A stretch of DNA of 64,000 bases from an uncultured Sphingomonadaceae bacterium (lineage in GTDB: Bacteria > Pseudomonadota > Alphaproteobacteria > Sphingomonadales > Sphingomonadaceae), in contig CALKJZ010000021.1 of NCBI GenBank assembly GCA_937995515.1, positions 1 to 64,000 of the forward strand, in the 5' to 3' direction. The notes under the pieces were generated by a model. That model was not told the origin of the DNA and made no database searches. It saw only the letters and a list, made by a program, of their open reading frames with translations. The position numbers and the translations under genes are program-made. Of the stretch, positions 54,298 to 63,067 are shown piece by piece; the stretch's first letter is position 1; each line of letters opens with the position of its first letter.

Positions 54298-55648
54298 CGC
54301 CGCATCGGCCGCGCGCCCGGCAGGACATGCGCTGCGGGTCTACCAGCTTCTCGGTATGCTCGTGCTCGGCTGGATGCTGGGCCGGCTGCCGGCCGTCCTC
54401 GACGACACACGGGCCGAGCGCGAGGGGCTCGCCGCCGCGCTGGGCGCAGCCGGGCCATCGCAGCCGGCGCGCGACGCAGCCTCCGGCGGCCAGCCGCGGC
54501 GAGACGAGCGCGAGGCCGCAGCGCTTGCCGCGCGCGTGGCCACAGAAGTGGCGGTTGCAGTCGCCGATGCCACGGTTGCGCGCCTGCTGGCGGCTGGCTG
54601 GGGGCCGCCGCCGCGCGACACGGCAAGGGCCCCGCTGCCAGCCCCGGCCGCGGCTCCGCCCGAGACCGTGGTTCGGGTGATTGCCGAGGCACGGCCGCCG
54701 GATGCCGAAACGCTGGCCGCGCTTGGCTGGCGCCTGCCCCCAGCAGGCGAGGCCGCCGCGCGCGAGGCGGCGCCACCCACGCCTCCCGCGGCGCCTGCGG
54801 CCCCATCAGCGCCGCCGGACGACGCCCGCGCCCGCGCCCATGCGCTTGCCACGCTCGGCTATCGCCAGCTCCGCGAGGGCGACAGGCGGCAGGCAGTGCA
54901 GTCGCTCTCCCGCGCGCTCCTGCTCGACCCGGAGGCGCCCGAGGCCGCCGCCTGGGCGGCCGACGTCCGCCGGCTTTCGAAGCGCTGGGCCGTCTCGGCC
55001 TACAGCCTCTCGCGCGAAGGCACGGGCGACCCGCTTGCGGCCTCGCCGGTGCTCGGCGGCGGCCAGGCCGGGGCGGCCGTCTCGTTCACCCTCGATCCGC
55101 TTGCCCGGCGGCCGGTCTCGATCGTCGCCCGCATGGCGTCTGCCGCCGGGCCGGATGGCGTGCTCGATCCGGCAACGGCCGAGGCGGCGCTCGGGCTGCG
55201 CTGGCAGCCGCTGCCGGGCATACCCCTCGCGCTTGATGCCGAGCGGCGGATCGCGCTTGGTGCCTTTGCACGCAGTGCCTGGGCGGCGCGCGTCTCCGGC
55301 GGCTCGGGCGGCCGGGCCCGCATCGGCACGGTTCCCCTGCTGTGGGATGCCTATGGCGAGGCCGGTCTCGTCGGCGAGAAACGTCTCGACCTCTATGGCG
55401 GCGCGCAGGCGCGCGGAGCCGTGCCCCTGTTCGCGCTCGGCAATGTGTCGCTCGATGCGGGCGCAGGGCTCTGGGCTGCCGGCCAGCGCACGGGCGAGCT
55501 CGCCACCGGCCGCCTCGATTTTGGCCCGTCAGCGCGGATTGCGCTGAAGCAGTGGCCCTTCTCCGCGCAGGTGGATTATCGGGTGAAGGCCGCGGGCAAT
55601 GCCGAGCCCGGCACGGGCCTTGCGCTGACGGTTGCGGGCAGTTTCTGA
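54290..55648 (+). CDS. NfrA-like outer-membrane protein (N4 adsorption protein A C-terminal type)
   Basis: The 452-residue protein starts at ATG 54290 inside the end of the glycosyltransferase gene. It has an N-terminal hydrophobic segment (LRVYQLLGMLVLGWMLG), a long Ala/Pro-rich linker, one TPR-like repeat (ATLGYRQLREGDRRQAVQSLSRALLLDP in part), and a C-terminal beta-barrel region beginning RWAVSAYSLSREG, with LYGGAQARGAVPLF and the terminal LALTVAGSF. This matches the NfrA C-terminal domain, the outer-membrane exit partner of NfrB. E. coli NfrA is about twice as long with many TPRs, so this is a compact version. Confidence 0.82.
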   Translation: MVDAASAARPAGHALRVYQLLGMLVLGWMLGRLPAVLDDTRAEREGLAAALGAAGPSQPARDAASGGQPRRDEREAAALAARVATEVAVAVADATVARLLAAGWGPPPRDTARAPLPAPAAAPPETVVRVIAEARPPDAETLAALGWRLPPAGEAAAREAAPPTPPAAPAAPSAPPDDARARAHALATLGYRQLREGDRRQAVQSLSRALLLDPEAPEAAAWAADVRRLSKRWAVSAYSLSREGTGDPLAASPVLGGGQAGAAVSFTLDPLARRPVSIVARMASAAGPDGVLDPATAEAALGLRWQPLPGIPLALDAERRIALGAFARSAWAARVSGGSGGRARIGTVPLLWDAYGEAGLVGEKRLDLYGGAQARGAVPLFALGNVSLDAGAGLWAAGQRTGELATGRLDFGPSARIALKQWPFSAQVDYRVKAAGNAEPGTGLALTVAGSF

Positions 55649-55681
55649 GCCGACAGACCTTGCGGGGAGCGAGCAGGATGC

Positions 55682-55716
55682 GGCCGTCGCGCGGATCCGA
55701 CCCTCACGCGACGGCC
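55682..55716. terminator. stem-loop between convergent nfrA-like and MerR genes
   Basis: A perfect 10-bp stem GGCCGTCGCG/CGCGACGGCC with a 15-nt loop sits between the converging stops. No U tract follows on either side, so a bidirectional but not textbook intrinsic terminator. Confidence 0.6.
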
Positions 55717-55728
55717 CACCCTCCCCCC

Positions 55729-56493
55729 TCAGCAGGGAACCGGCCCCGGCGATCCGCCAGCCGGCTGCTCCGGCAGCGCATCATCGCCCGAATTGTCGTT
55801 GGCGGTCTTCCAGACGGTGTCGCCCTCTGCAAGCGCGCCGAGGATTTCGCGCACATGCAGCTCGCCAAGCAGGGTGTTGAGCAGCGGGACCACCCGCGCG
55901 GCCATGTCGCTTGCCTGCTCGCGGCTGAGGCGCGCTGCCGAGTTGGCAAGGAAATCCCGCACCTCCTCGCGCGCAAGCCAGCGCATCAGCTCCACGTAGC
56001 GGGCCGAGATGTCGCCCGTGTAGCCCGACTTGCGGGTGAAGCCCAGGGCCGCAATTTCATTGACGATCCGAAGGATCCGTGCGTCGCGCGGCGAGATGGT
56101 GCCGTCCTTGGCCACCTCGATGAGGCCGGCGTCTATGCATTCGGCCAGATGATCGGGATCGTCGGAATATTCCGCGGCAACCGCCGCAGCGGATTCACGC
56201 ACGCCTTCGGGCTGGAGACGCGCCTGGAGATAGCGGTCCACGTCGTGCAGCAGTTCGGCCGGCGCCGAGCCTTCCGCCTGCGAGGTCTCAAGCAGCGAGC
56301 GGATGACCGAAAGCGGCAGATACCGATCGCCCCGCAGGCGGCGGATGGCAAACAGCCGGGCGAGATGCTCCTCGTCGTAGACGGCGCTGTTGCGCGATGT
56401 CTTGACCGGCTCGGGCAGCAGCCCTTCGCGGATGTAGAAGCGGATGGTCTCGCGCGAGACGCCGGAGACTTTTTCAAGGTCGCGCATCCGCAT
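55729..56493 (-). CDS. MerR family transcriptional regulator
   Basis: The 254-residue protein has the winged-helix MerR start MRDLEKVSGVSRETIRFYIREGLLP, with the RLFAIRRLRGDRYLPLSVI helix of the family. The C-terminal 150 residues are a helical effector domain without the metal-binding Cys cluster, so a small organic or CoA-type ligand is likely. The start is ATG 56493 (or ATG 56487). It is divergent from nothing close; upstream is the small membrane gene on the same strand. Target genes unknown; no MerR-type 19-20-nt spaced promoter was identified. Confidence 0.9.
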   Translation of the reverse strand: MRMRDLEKVSGVSRETIRFYIREGLLPEPVKTSRNSAVYDEEHLARLFAIRRLRGDRYLPLSVIRSLLETSQAEGSAPAELLHDVDRYLQARLQPEGVRESAAAVAAEYSDDPDHLAECIDAGLIEVAKDGTISPRDARILRIVNEIAALGFTRKSGYTGDISARYVELMRWLAREEVRDFLANSAARLSREQASDMAARVVPLLNTLLGELHVREILGALAEGDTVWKTANDNSGDDALPEQPAGGSPGPVPC

Positions 56494-56574
56494 GGCCCCG
56501 CATAGCCAATGGTGCGGAGCATGTCTACGCAGAGGGGCATTTTGCTGCGCGACAGAGCATGTTCGTGCCAAAAG

Positions 56575-56745
56575 TTAACGTGCAGGGTGGGAAAGCCCGG
56601 ACCAGCTCCACACATTGGAAAGGGTCACAAGCGCGACCAGCAGCATGAGGAGCGCGCGCTGCCGGTCGCGTCGCCACAGCACCACCCCGCCGGCACCGAG
56701 GGCAAGGCTTGCCAGCACCGCAAGGCCATAGGCGAGCCCGAGCAT
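56575..56745 (-). CDS. 56-residue two-helix membrane protein coupled to glpK
   Basis: The ATG at 56745 shares a base with the glpK stop (TGATG). The peptide MLGLAYGLAVLASLALGAGG is followed by the basic loop LWRRDRQRA, a second helix LLMLLVALVTLSNVWSW and a short tail SGLSHPAR. The positive-inside loop and two clear membrane segments argue for a real product. I do not recognise a family; it could be a small accessory of glycerol metabolism or an unrelated passenger. Confidence 0.6.
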   Translation of the reverse strand: MLGLAYGLAVLASLALGAGGVVLWRRDRQRALLMLLVALVTLSNVWSWSGLSHPAR

Positions 56746-58229
56746 CAGCCGGAAAGGCCCGCCACGGCCTGCGCGACCGCCCGCCGCCACGCCGCGCGCC
56801 GCCGTGCGCGCGTGTCCGGGTCGGCTGCCGGGTGGAACTGCCGCTCGGGCGCGGCCATCCGCGCGGCCGCCACCTCGAGGCCGGGGTAGAGCCCCGCGCC
56901 CACGGCCGCCAGCATGGCGGCGCCGAGCGCCGTCGTCTGCACGGTGCGCGGCCGCTCGACGACGAGGCCGGTTGCATCCGCGATATCCTGGCACAGGAAA
57001 TCATTGGCCGTCATTCCGCCGTCGACCCGCAGGAGCCGTGGCACCACGCCGTCGGCGGCGAAGGTTTCGACGAGGTCTGCAGTCTGCTGGCTCATTGCCT
57101 CAAGCGTCGCGCGGACGATGTGCGCGCGGGTGGTGCCGCCGGTGATGCCGGAAATGATGCCGCGCGCCTCCGGCTGCCAGTGCGGCGCACCGAGCCCTGC
57201 AAATGCAGGCACGAAGCTCACCCCGCCGGAATCGGGCACGCTCCGCGCCAACGCCTCCGATTGCGCGGCCGTATCGAGGATCCCGAGCCCGTCGCGCAGC
57301 CATTTGACCGCGTCTCCGCCGACGAAGATCGAGCCTTCCAGCGCGTAGCGCCGCGCGGCGCCATCCGTCCACAGCAGGGTGGCCAGCAGACGGTTGCGCG
57401 AGGCTGGCGGCTTTTCGCCGGCGTTGGCCAGCATGAAGATGCCCGTGCCATAGGTGCACTTGGCCTCGCCGGGTGCGAGGCAGGCCTGTCCGATGGTCGC
57501 AGCCTGCTGGTCGCCGGCGATGCCGCACAGCGGGATCGGTGCGCCGAACATGCGGACATCGGCGAGCCGGCCGATCGACGGGGCAATCGATGGCAGGGCT
57601 GCAAACGGCACCCCGAACAGGCGCAGGAGCTCCGGCCGCCAGTGCAGGCCCGCAAGGTCCATGAGCAGCGTGCGCGCGGCGTTGGTTGCATCCGTCAGGT
57701 GGCTGCGCCCCTCGGTCAGGTTCCACACCAGCCACGAATCGACCGTGCCGAGCGCAAGGTCATTCGCCTCGGCCGCAGCCGACACCGCTGGCAGCTGCGC
57801 CATGGCCCAGCCGATCTTGGTGGCGGAGAAATAGGGGTCGAGCAGCAGCCCGGTCGCCTCCTGCACCTCGGGCTCGCGGCCCTCCGCGCGGAGCGCGGCC
57901 GTCTGGCCGGCGGTGCGCCGGTCCTGCCACACAATCGCAGGCGCGAGCGGCGCGCCGGTTGCGCGGCTCCAGAAGACGACCGTCTCGCGCTGGTTGGCAA
58001 GGCCGATGACGGCCACCTGGCGTGCCCCCACCCCGGCAATCACCCGGCCGGTAACCTCGAGGGTCCGGTCGCGGATCTCGGCGGCATCCTGCTCCACCCA
58101 GCCCGGCTGCGGAAAGCTCTGGGCAAGCGGCGCTGCCGCCTCGGCCACGGTCGCGCCGTCCATCGCGAAGGCGATTGCCCGGGTGGAGGTGGTGCCCGCA
58201 TCGATTGCGAGAATCAGCCGGTCGTCCAT
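56745..58229 (-). CDS. glpK: glycerol kinase
   Basis: The 494-residue FGGY-family kinase phosphorylates glycerol. It has ILAIDAGTTSTRAIAF (phosphate 1), WQDRRTAG, DSWLVWNL, CGIAGDQQAATIGQ, YGTGIFMLANAG and LRVDGGMTANDFLCQ. Two ATGs in tandem (58232, 58229) follow an AGGAGGG site; the second has the better spacing. No glpF, glpD or glpR is nearby. Divergent from the SDR gene. Confidence 0.96.
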   Translation of the reverse strand: MDDRLILAIDAGTTSTRAIAFAMDGATVAEAAAPLAQSFPQPGWVEQDAAEIRDRTLEVTGRVIAGVGARQVAVIGLANQRETVVFWSRATGAPLAPAIVWQDRRTAGQTAALRAEGREPEVQEATGLLLDPYFSATKIGWAMAQLPAVSAAAEANDLALGTVDSWLVWNLTEGRSHLTDATNAARTLLMDLAGLHWRPELLRLFGVPFAALPSIAPSIGRLADVRMFGAPIPLCGIAGDQQAATIGQACLAPGEAKCTYGTGIFMLANAGEKPPASRNRLLATLLWTDGAARRYALEGSIFVGGDAVKWLRDGLGILDTAAQSEALARSVPDSGGVSFVPAFAGLGAPHWQPEARGIISGITGGTTRAHIVRATLEAMSQQTADLVETFAADGVVPRLLRVDGGMTANDFLCQDIADATGLVVERPRTVQTTALGAAMLAAVGAGLYPGLEVAAARMAAPERQFHPAADPDTRARRRAAWRRAVAQAVAGLSG

Positions 58230-58317
58230 CATCCCTCCTGGCCCGGCGTGCCTAGCCCCTTGCAGGGGCAAGCGCAAAACCGGAAAGGACCGGCAACCAA
58301 GCAGGCGGGAGGCGGGA

Positions 58318-59112
58318 ATGGGCCCAAGATTCGAGGGGAAGAGCGTGATCGTGACCGGGGCGGCATCCGGGATCGGCCGGGCGGCCGCACTCGGCTTTGC
58401 CGCGGAAGGGGCCCATGTGCTTGCAGCCGACTGGTCGGACGCGGTGGAGGACACAGTGGCAGCAATTGCCGCCGCCGGCGGCAGCGCCTCGGCCCACAAG
58501 GGCGACGCGGGCGACGAGGCGTTCGTGCGCGCGCTCGCCGACCGCGCTGCCGAGGACCATGGCGGGCTCGATGCCACCTTCGCCAATGCCGGCATTTCCG
58601 GCGGCATCGACCGGCTCTGGGATGTCGGGGTGGCCGAGTGGGCGGAGGTGCTGCGGATCAATCTTGTTGGCGTGTTCCTCGCCATCCGCGAATCGGCGCG
58701 GGTGATGATGGCGGCGGGCCGCGGTGGGGCGATCGTCGCCACGGCAAGCGTTGCCGGCCTGCGCTCGGGCGCGGGCGGACTTCCCTATTCCGCCTCCAAG
58801 GCCGGGGTCATCAACCTTGTTGCCACTTGCGCAAACCAGCTCGCCGGCACGGGGATCCGGGTCAACGCCATCTGCCCCGGCCTCACCGAGACGGGGATGA
58901 CCGCGGACATGTTCGCTTCCGCGCGCGCGCGCGGAAGCGAAGGCAAGCTCGGCCAGCTGAACCCGCTGCGCCGCTACGCCCGGCCGGAAGAGGCAGCCGC
59001 GGTGGCCCTGTTCCTTGCCTCCGACGAGGCGTCCTACGTGAATGGCCAGGCGCTTGCTGTCGATGGCGGTCTTTCCTCCAGCCACCCCACGGTTCCGGGC
59101 AAGTTCATCTAG
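58318..59112 (+). CDS. SDR family NAD(P)-dependent oxidoreductase
   Basis: The 264-residue classical short-chain dehydrogenase has the Rossmann motif VTGAASGIGRA (residues 13-23), NAG(I) in FANAGISGG, the catalytic Ser in ATASVAGL and YSASK (Tyr/Lys pair), and PGLTETGM. After it comes the variable substrate loop, in which a perfect 28-bp DNA palindrome is embedded. The Asp at the end of beta2 (AADWSD) suggests NAD(H) preference. Substrate unknown; ATG 58318 follows aggcggg. Confidence 0.93.
   Translation: MGPRFEGKSVIVTGAASGIGRAAALGFAAEGAHVLAADWSDAVEDTVAAIAAAGGSASAHKGDAGDEAFVRALADRAAEDHGGLDATFANAGISGGIDRLWDVGVAEWAEVLRINLVGVFLAIRESARVMMAAGRGGAIVATASVAGLRSGAGGLPYSASKAGVINLVATCANQLAGTGIRVNAICPGLTETGMTADMFASARARGSEGKLGQLNPLRRYARPEEAAAVALFLASDEASYVNGQALAVDGGLSSSHPTVPGKFI
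58912..58939. repeat. perfect 28-bp palindrome inside the SDR gene
   Basis: Arms TTCGCTTCC and GGAAGCGAA flank ten bases of alternating GC, so the entire 28-bp block equals its reverse complement. It encodes part of the substrate loop (FASARARGSEG). No palindrome of similar length was noticed elsewhere in the window. Confidence 0.8.
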
Positions 59113-59135
59113 GCGCCACCCTCATCCGGGTGCCC

Positions 59136-59726
59136 TCAGCCGAGGAGGAACCACAGGCCAAGGGCTGCAAAGGCGGCCGCAGACCCCCATCGCATCAGCG
59201 CGACGGGCAGGCGGGCGAGGATCCGGTCGGCGAACAGCACGGCCGGAATGGTCGCCAGCAGGATGCCTGCCGTCGCGCCCAGCACCACGGCAACAGGCTG
59301 GCCGGAGCCCGCCGTCATCGAGGCGACCATGATCTGCGTGCGGTCGCCCATCTCGACCACGAAGAAGGTCGCAGCCGTCGTCAGATAGGCGCCCCGCCAG
59401 GTGGCTGGTGCGGTCACCGGCCCGCTGTCCGCCGGCCGCTGCAGTGCAGCCCAGGCCGCAGCGCCGAGAAAACCGAAGCCGACGGCGCGCCGGAGCAGGT
59501 CTGCCGGCACGAGCTCGATGAGGAGCACACCGACCGCGGCTGCCAGCATATGGTTGAGCAGCAGCCCCGTTGCCATGCCCCCGATCACGGCGGCGGGCTT
59601 GCGGAAGCGGGTTGCGAACAGGATGGCCAGAAGCTGCGACTTGTCGCCCATCTCGGCAAGGAACACGCCGGTCATCGCAACAAGGCCGGTCTCGAACATG
59701 TCGGATGGCACGGGCCGATCGTGCAT
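59136..59726 (-). CDS. GDT1/TMEM165 (UPF0016) family manganese/calcium exporter
   Basis: The 196-residue membrane protein has six predicted helices in two repeats, each carrying the E-x-G-D-[KR]-[ST] signature: EMGDKS (25-30) and EMGDRT (125-130). Bacterial members such as MneA/MntX export Mn(II). No yybP-ykoY riboswitch is visible in the 58 nt before it. The start could also be ATG 59699. It converges on the SDR gene and is divergent from tesB. Confidence 0.92.
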   Translation of the reverse strand: MHDRPVPSDMFETGLVAMTGVFLAEMGDKSQLLAILFATRFRKPAAVIGGMATGLLLNHMLAAAVGVLLIELVPADLLRRAVGFGFLGAAAWAALQRPADSGPVTAPATWRGAYLTTAATFFVVEMGDRTQIMVASMTAGSGQPVAVVLGATAGILLATIPAVLFADRILARLPVALMRWGSAAAFAALGLWFLLG

Positions 59727-59784
59727 GGGGCCGCGCGCCCAGTCAATGCTTGCAGCCCCTTCCCATGCCCCCTAACGCGCAGCC

Positions 59785-60663
59785 ATGCCCACCGCGCTTG
59801 CCCGCCTCGTCCGCCTGCTTGCTGTCGAGGAGCTGGAGGTCGATCTCTACCGCGGAGCCAACACCGATGCGGGCTGGATCCGCGTCTATGGCGGGCAGGT
59901 GGTGGCGCAGGCGCTCGCCGCCGCGCAGAAGACGGTCGACCCGGGGCGCCATGTGCATTCGTTGCACAGCTATTTCATCCGCCCCGGAGACCCGAAGGCG
60001 CCGATCCTCTACAGGGTCGAGCGGGTGCGCGACGGCTCGAGCTTCACCACCCGCCGCGTCGCGGCGATCCAGCACGGCGTGCCAATCTTTCTCGCCGATG
60101 CCAGCTTCCAGCTGCCCGAGGAGGGGCTTTCGCACCAGCTGCCCATGCCGCACGCACCCGCGCCCGCCCGCTTGCCCTCGGAAGCGGAGCTGCACGAGCG
60201 CGCCAAGCACCGGATCCCGGAGCCCTTCCGCACCCTCTGGTCTTCCCGCGACCGGCCGTTCGAGTTCCGCCCGGTGGCGCCCGGCAATCCCTTCCGCCCC
60301 GAGCCGCGGCGCGCGCACGCCCAGACATGGTTCCGCGCCGACGACCGCGCGCTTCCCGCGCCGCTCGCGGCAGGCCCGGCGCTTTCGGCCGCGCTTCTTG
60401 CCTATGCCTCGGACATGACGCTGCTCGACACCTGCATCCTGCCCCACGGCGTCTCGTGGACCGACCCGAAGCTGCAGGCCGCCAGCCTCGACCACAATCT
60501 CTGGTTCCACCAGCCCTATGATCCGCTCGCCTGGCACCTCTACGAGCAGACCTCGCCGGTCTCCTCGGGCGGGCGCGGGCTCAACATCGGCCATGTGTTC
60601 CGCGAAGACGGGCTGCTGGTTGCCTCGGTCGTGCAGGAGGGGCTCATCCGCTACCGCGGCTGA
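59785..60663 (+). CDS. tesB: acyl-CoA thioesterase II
   Basis: The 292-residue double hot-dog enzyme hydrolyses acyl-CoAs. The TesB pattern is seen: GGQVVAQALAAAQKTV, HSLHSYFIRPGD, ASDMTLLDTC (Asp) and SLDHNLWFHQPYDP...LYEQTSPVSSGGRGL, with the Asp/Thr/Gln catalytic set. Ordinary length. Its last 13 nt overlap the tail of the TolC-like gene. Confidence 0.96.
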   Translation: MPTALARLVRLLAVEELEVDLYRGANTDAGWIRVYGGQVVAQALAAAQKTVDPGRHVHSLHSYFIRPGDPKAPILYRVERVRDGSSFTTRRVAAIQHGVPIFLADASFQLPEEGLSHQLPMPHAPAPARLPSEAELHERAKHRIPEPFRTLWSSRDRPFEFRPVAPGNPFRPEPRRAHAQTWFRADDRALPAPLAAGPALSAALLAYASDMTLLDTCILPHGVSWTDPKLQAASLDHNLWFHQPYDPLAWHLYEQTSPVSSGGRGLNIGHVFREDGLLVASVVQEGLIRYRG

Positions 60664-62078
60664 GCCGGCCCGGCAGGCTGCGGCGGGCCGCCGACTGCGG
60701 CCTCAAGACGGAGCGCCGCATCGAGTGCGGCGGCCTCGGCGGCAAGCTGCGCGTCGCGGGCCTGGGCGAGGCGGCGCTCGGCGTCGGCAAGCGCATCCGC
60801 GCTGACAAGGCCGGCGGCAAGCTGCGAGCCAACGAGCGCCCGCACCTGCTCGAGGCGGGCGGCCGCGCGCTCGAGCTCCTGCGCCTGCCGGCGGCTTGCG
60901 CGGGTTGCAGCGAGATTGGCCTCCACCTCGGCAATCGCGGCAAGCACGGCACCGCGATAGTCGGCCACCGCGCCGGCGCTGCGGGCGCGGGTTCGCTCCA
61001 CCTCGGCAGCCGCGCGCCCGAAATCGAGGATCGGGCCGGCAAGCCCGCCGCCAAGGCTTGCCGCAAGCGATTCGGCGCTCAACAGCCCCGAGGCCGCCGA
61101 GGCGAGGAAGCCGATCGAGCCGGTGAGCGTAAGCCGCGGGAAGCGCGCGGCAACCGCTGCGGTCACCTCCTGGTCGGCGGCGGCCATGCGCGCATGCGCT
61201 GCGGCAATGTCGGGGCGGCGGTGCAACAGGTCGGTGGGGATGGCCGGCACGGCCCAGGGCAGTGGCAGCGGGCGCGCCGGGCCGAGGATGGTGCGGATCC
61301 GGGCCGCGGGAAGCCCGGTCAGCCGCAGGAGGGCCGCCACTTCCGCCTCGCGCGCGGCCTCGACCGGGGCCCGGGCGGCCTCGGCGGCTGCGGTCTCCGA
61401 TGCCGCGGCCGCGAGCTCCGGCGCGCCTGCAAGGCCGGCAGCCACGCGCGCGGCCACGAGCCGCTCGGCGCGCGCTGCCGCCGCAGCGGCGCGCGCGAGC
61501 TCGAGGCTGCGCGCTTCGAGCGCCCGGATGGCCACAAGTCCGCGCGCGACATCGGCGGCAATTGCGAGGCGCACGGCAGCAGCATCCGCCTCGGCAGCAC
61601 CAAGGCGAAGCGTTGCCGCCTGGCGGTTGGCGGCAAGGCGGCCGAACAGGTCCGCCTCCCAGCCAAGCTCGATGGCAGGCGCAAACAGCGTGCGGTCGCG
61701 CTCGAACTGCTGGCCCTGCGGAAGCGTGAAGCCGAACTGGTCGAGCGAGGTGCGGCTGCGCGTGACCGAGGCTGTGCCATCGACCCGCGGCGCGAGCGCC
61801 GCTGCGGCCGCCGCGCGCCCTGCCCGCGCCTCGGCGATGCGCGCAGCCGCGGCCTCGAGGCTGGTGTTGCCCTGAAGCGCCGCTGCGAGCAGCAAGGAAT
61901 AGGCCGGGTCGGACTGAAGCCCCTCGCCGAGGAGCATTTCGCGGCCGTCTTGCCCGGACGCATCGGGCAGCGCATGCCCGGCCGGCAGGCCGGGCTCCTG
62001 CCGCTCCGGCACAGCCTGTGCACAGGCCGCAAGCATGGGCGAAAGCAGCAGCGCAAGGAGACGTGCCGGGCGCCTCAT
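60651..62078 (-). CDS. outer-membrane efflux lipoprotein (NodT/OprM type)
   Basis: The 475-residue protein has a lipobox LAAC after a short leader, then two outer-membrane efflux repeats rich in Ala coiled coil: LLLAAALQGNTSLEAAAARI (part), PAIELGWEADLFGRLAANRQ, RRPDIAAAHARMAAADQEV, PRLTLTGSIGFLAS and DFGRAAAEVERTRA. It forms the trimeric exit duct for the efflux complex encoded just upstream on the same strand. Start overlaps the adaptor stop by 4 nt. Confidence 0.95.
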   Translation of the reverse strand: MRRPARLLALLLSPMLAACAQAVPERQEPGLPAGHALPDASGQDGREMLLGEGLQSDPAYSLLLAAALQGNTSLEAAAARIAEARAGRAAAAAALAPRVDGTASVTRSRTSLDQFGFTLPQGQQFERDRTLFAPAIELGWEADLFGRLAANRQAATLRLGAAEADAAAVRLAIAADVARGLVAIRALEARSLELARAAAAAARAERLVAARVAAGLAGAPELAAAASETAAAEAARAPVEAAREAEVAALLRLTGLPAARIRTILGPARPLPLPWAVPAIPTDLLHRRPDIAAAHARMAAADQEVTAAVAARFPRLTLTGSIGFLASAASGLLSAESLAASLGGGLAGPILDFGRAAAEVERTRARSAGAVADYRGAVLAAIAEVEANLAATRASRRQAQELERAAARLEQVRALVGSQLAAGLVSADALADAERRLAQARDAQLAAEAAALDAALRLEAAVGGPPQPAGPAQPR

Positions 62079-63067
62079 GGCGCGCCTGCAGGCGGCGGCG
62101 AGGCCGGGCCCCGCGCGGGCAGGAAGGCATCGACCTGCTGGCCGATTGCAAACCCGCGCGCGTCTTCCGGCAGGGCGTAGATGAGCTGCAGCACGCGCAC
62201 ATCGACCCGCTCGCTTGCCTGGTTCGTCAGCTGCCGCTTGGGCACCACCAGCGGCTCCATGCGCACGAACCGGGCTTCCACCTGCTCGGTCGCGCGGCCG
62301 CGCGGCGCAACGATTGCCGCAGCGCCCAGCGCCACGCGACCGATCTCGGTCTCGTCGATGTCGATCCGCACATGCAGCGGGCGGGTCTCGCCCATGGTGA
62401 TGGCAGGCGTGGAACTGCCGCCGGGCGCCGGGCCTGCCGTTACATACTGGCCCGGGCGCGTGCGCACCTGCAGGATCTCGCCCGCCATCGGCGCGCGCAG
62501 CTCGCGGCGGCCGATTTCGGTCTCGGCGCTTTCGAGTGCGGCGGCAGCCCGCCCGGCGTCGGCCTCGGCAAGGGCCAGCCGGGCGGCGGCAGCCCGCAGC
62601 GCCTCCTCGCGATCGATGCGCTGGGTCTCGGCGATGGCCGAAGGCTCGGACAGGCGGCGGAGCAGCGCAAGCTGGCGCGCGGCCGCATCGCGCTCCACCC
62701 GCGCAGCCGTAATGGCCTGCCGCGCATAGGCGAGCGCCGCGCGCGCCTCTCCGGCCCGGGCCCGGGCATCGCGTGCGTCGAGCGCCAGCAGCAGCTGGCC
62801 CTTCACCACCCGGTCGCCGGGCACCACTCGCACCTCGGTGACCACGCCCGGCACAAGCGGCGACAGCTCGACGAGCTCCGAGGCGGGCTCAACCAGCCCG
62901 GCGCCCGCCACGCGCGCCTCGGTGAGCGAAGCCGGCGCCACCGGCGGCAGGATCCGGGCCGCGCCGATCGTTCGGTCCGGCTCGCCGCGCAGCGCAACCC
63001 AGAAGGCCAGTGCAAGCCCGACAAGGGCCATGAGCGGAAGGATCCAGCGCCGTCCCAATGCGGTCAT
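62075..63067 (-). CDS. HlyD/MacA-type periplasmic adaptor of an ABC efflux pump
   Basis: The 330-residue protein has one N-terminal membrane helix (WILPLMALVGLALAFWVAL), a lipoyl half (VVTEVRVVPGDRVVKGQLLLALD), a long coiled-coil hairpin (residues about 105-190), a second lipoyl half (LRAPMAGEILQVRTRPGQYV), and a beta-barrel domain (RPLHVRIDIDETEIGRV). It links the ABC permease to the outer-membrane duct. ATGA overlaps on both sides indicate one operon. Confidence 0.92.
   Translation of the reverse strand: MTALGRRWILPLMALVGLALAFWVALRGEPDRTIGAARILPPVAPASLTEARVAGAGLVEPASELVELSPLVPGVVTEVRVVPGDRVVKGQLLLALDARDARARAGEARAALAYARQAITAARVERDAAARQLALLRRLSEPSAIAETQRIDREEALRAAAARLALAEADAGRAAAALESAETEIGRRELRAPMAGEILQVRTRPGQYVTAGPAPGGSSTPAITMGETRPLHVRIDIDETEIGRVALGAAAIVAPRGRATEQVEARFVRMEPLVVPKRQLTNQASERVDVRVLQLIYALPEDARGFAIGQQVDAFLPARGPASPPPAGAP

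Noticed and set aside
59727-59784. A manganese (yybP-ykoY) riboswitch before the GDT1-type exporter
   Set aside because: The spacer is only 58 nt and is shared with the divergent tesB start; the conserved loops are not present.
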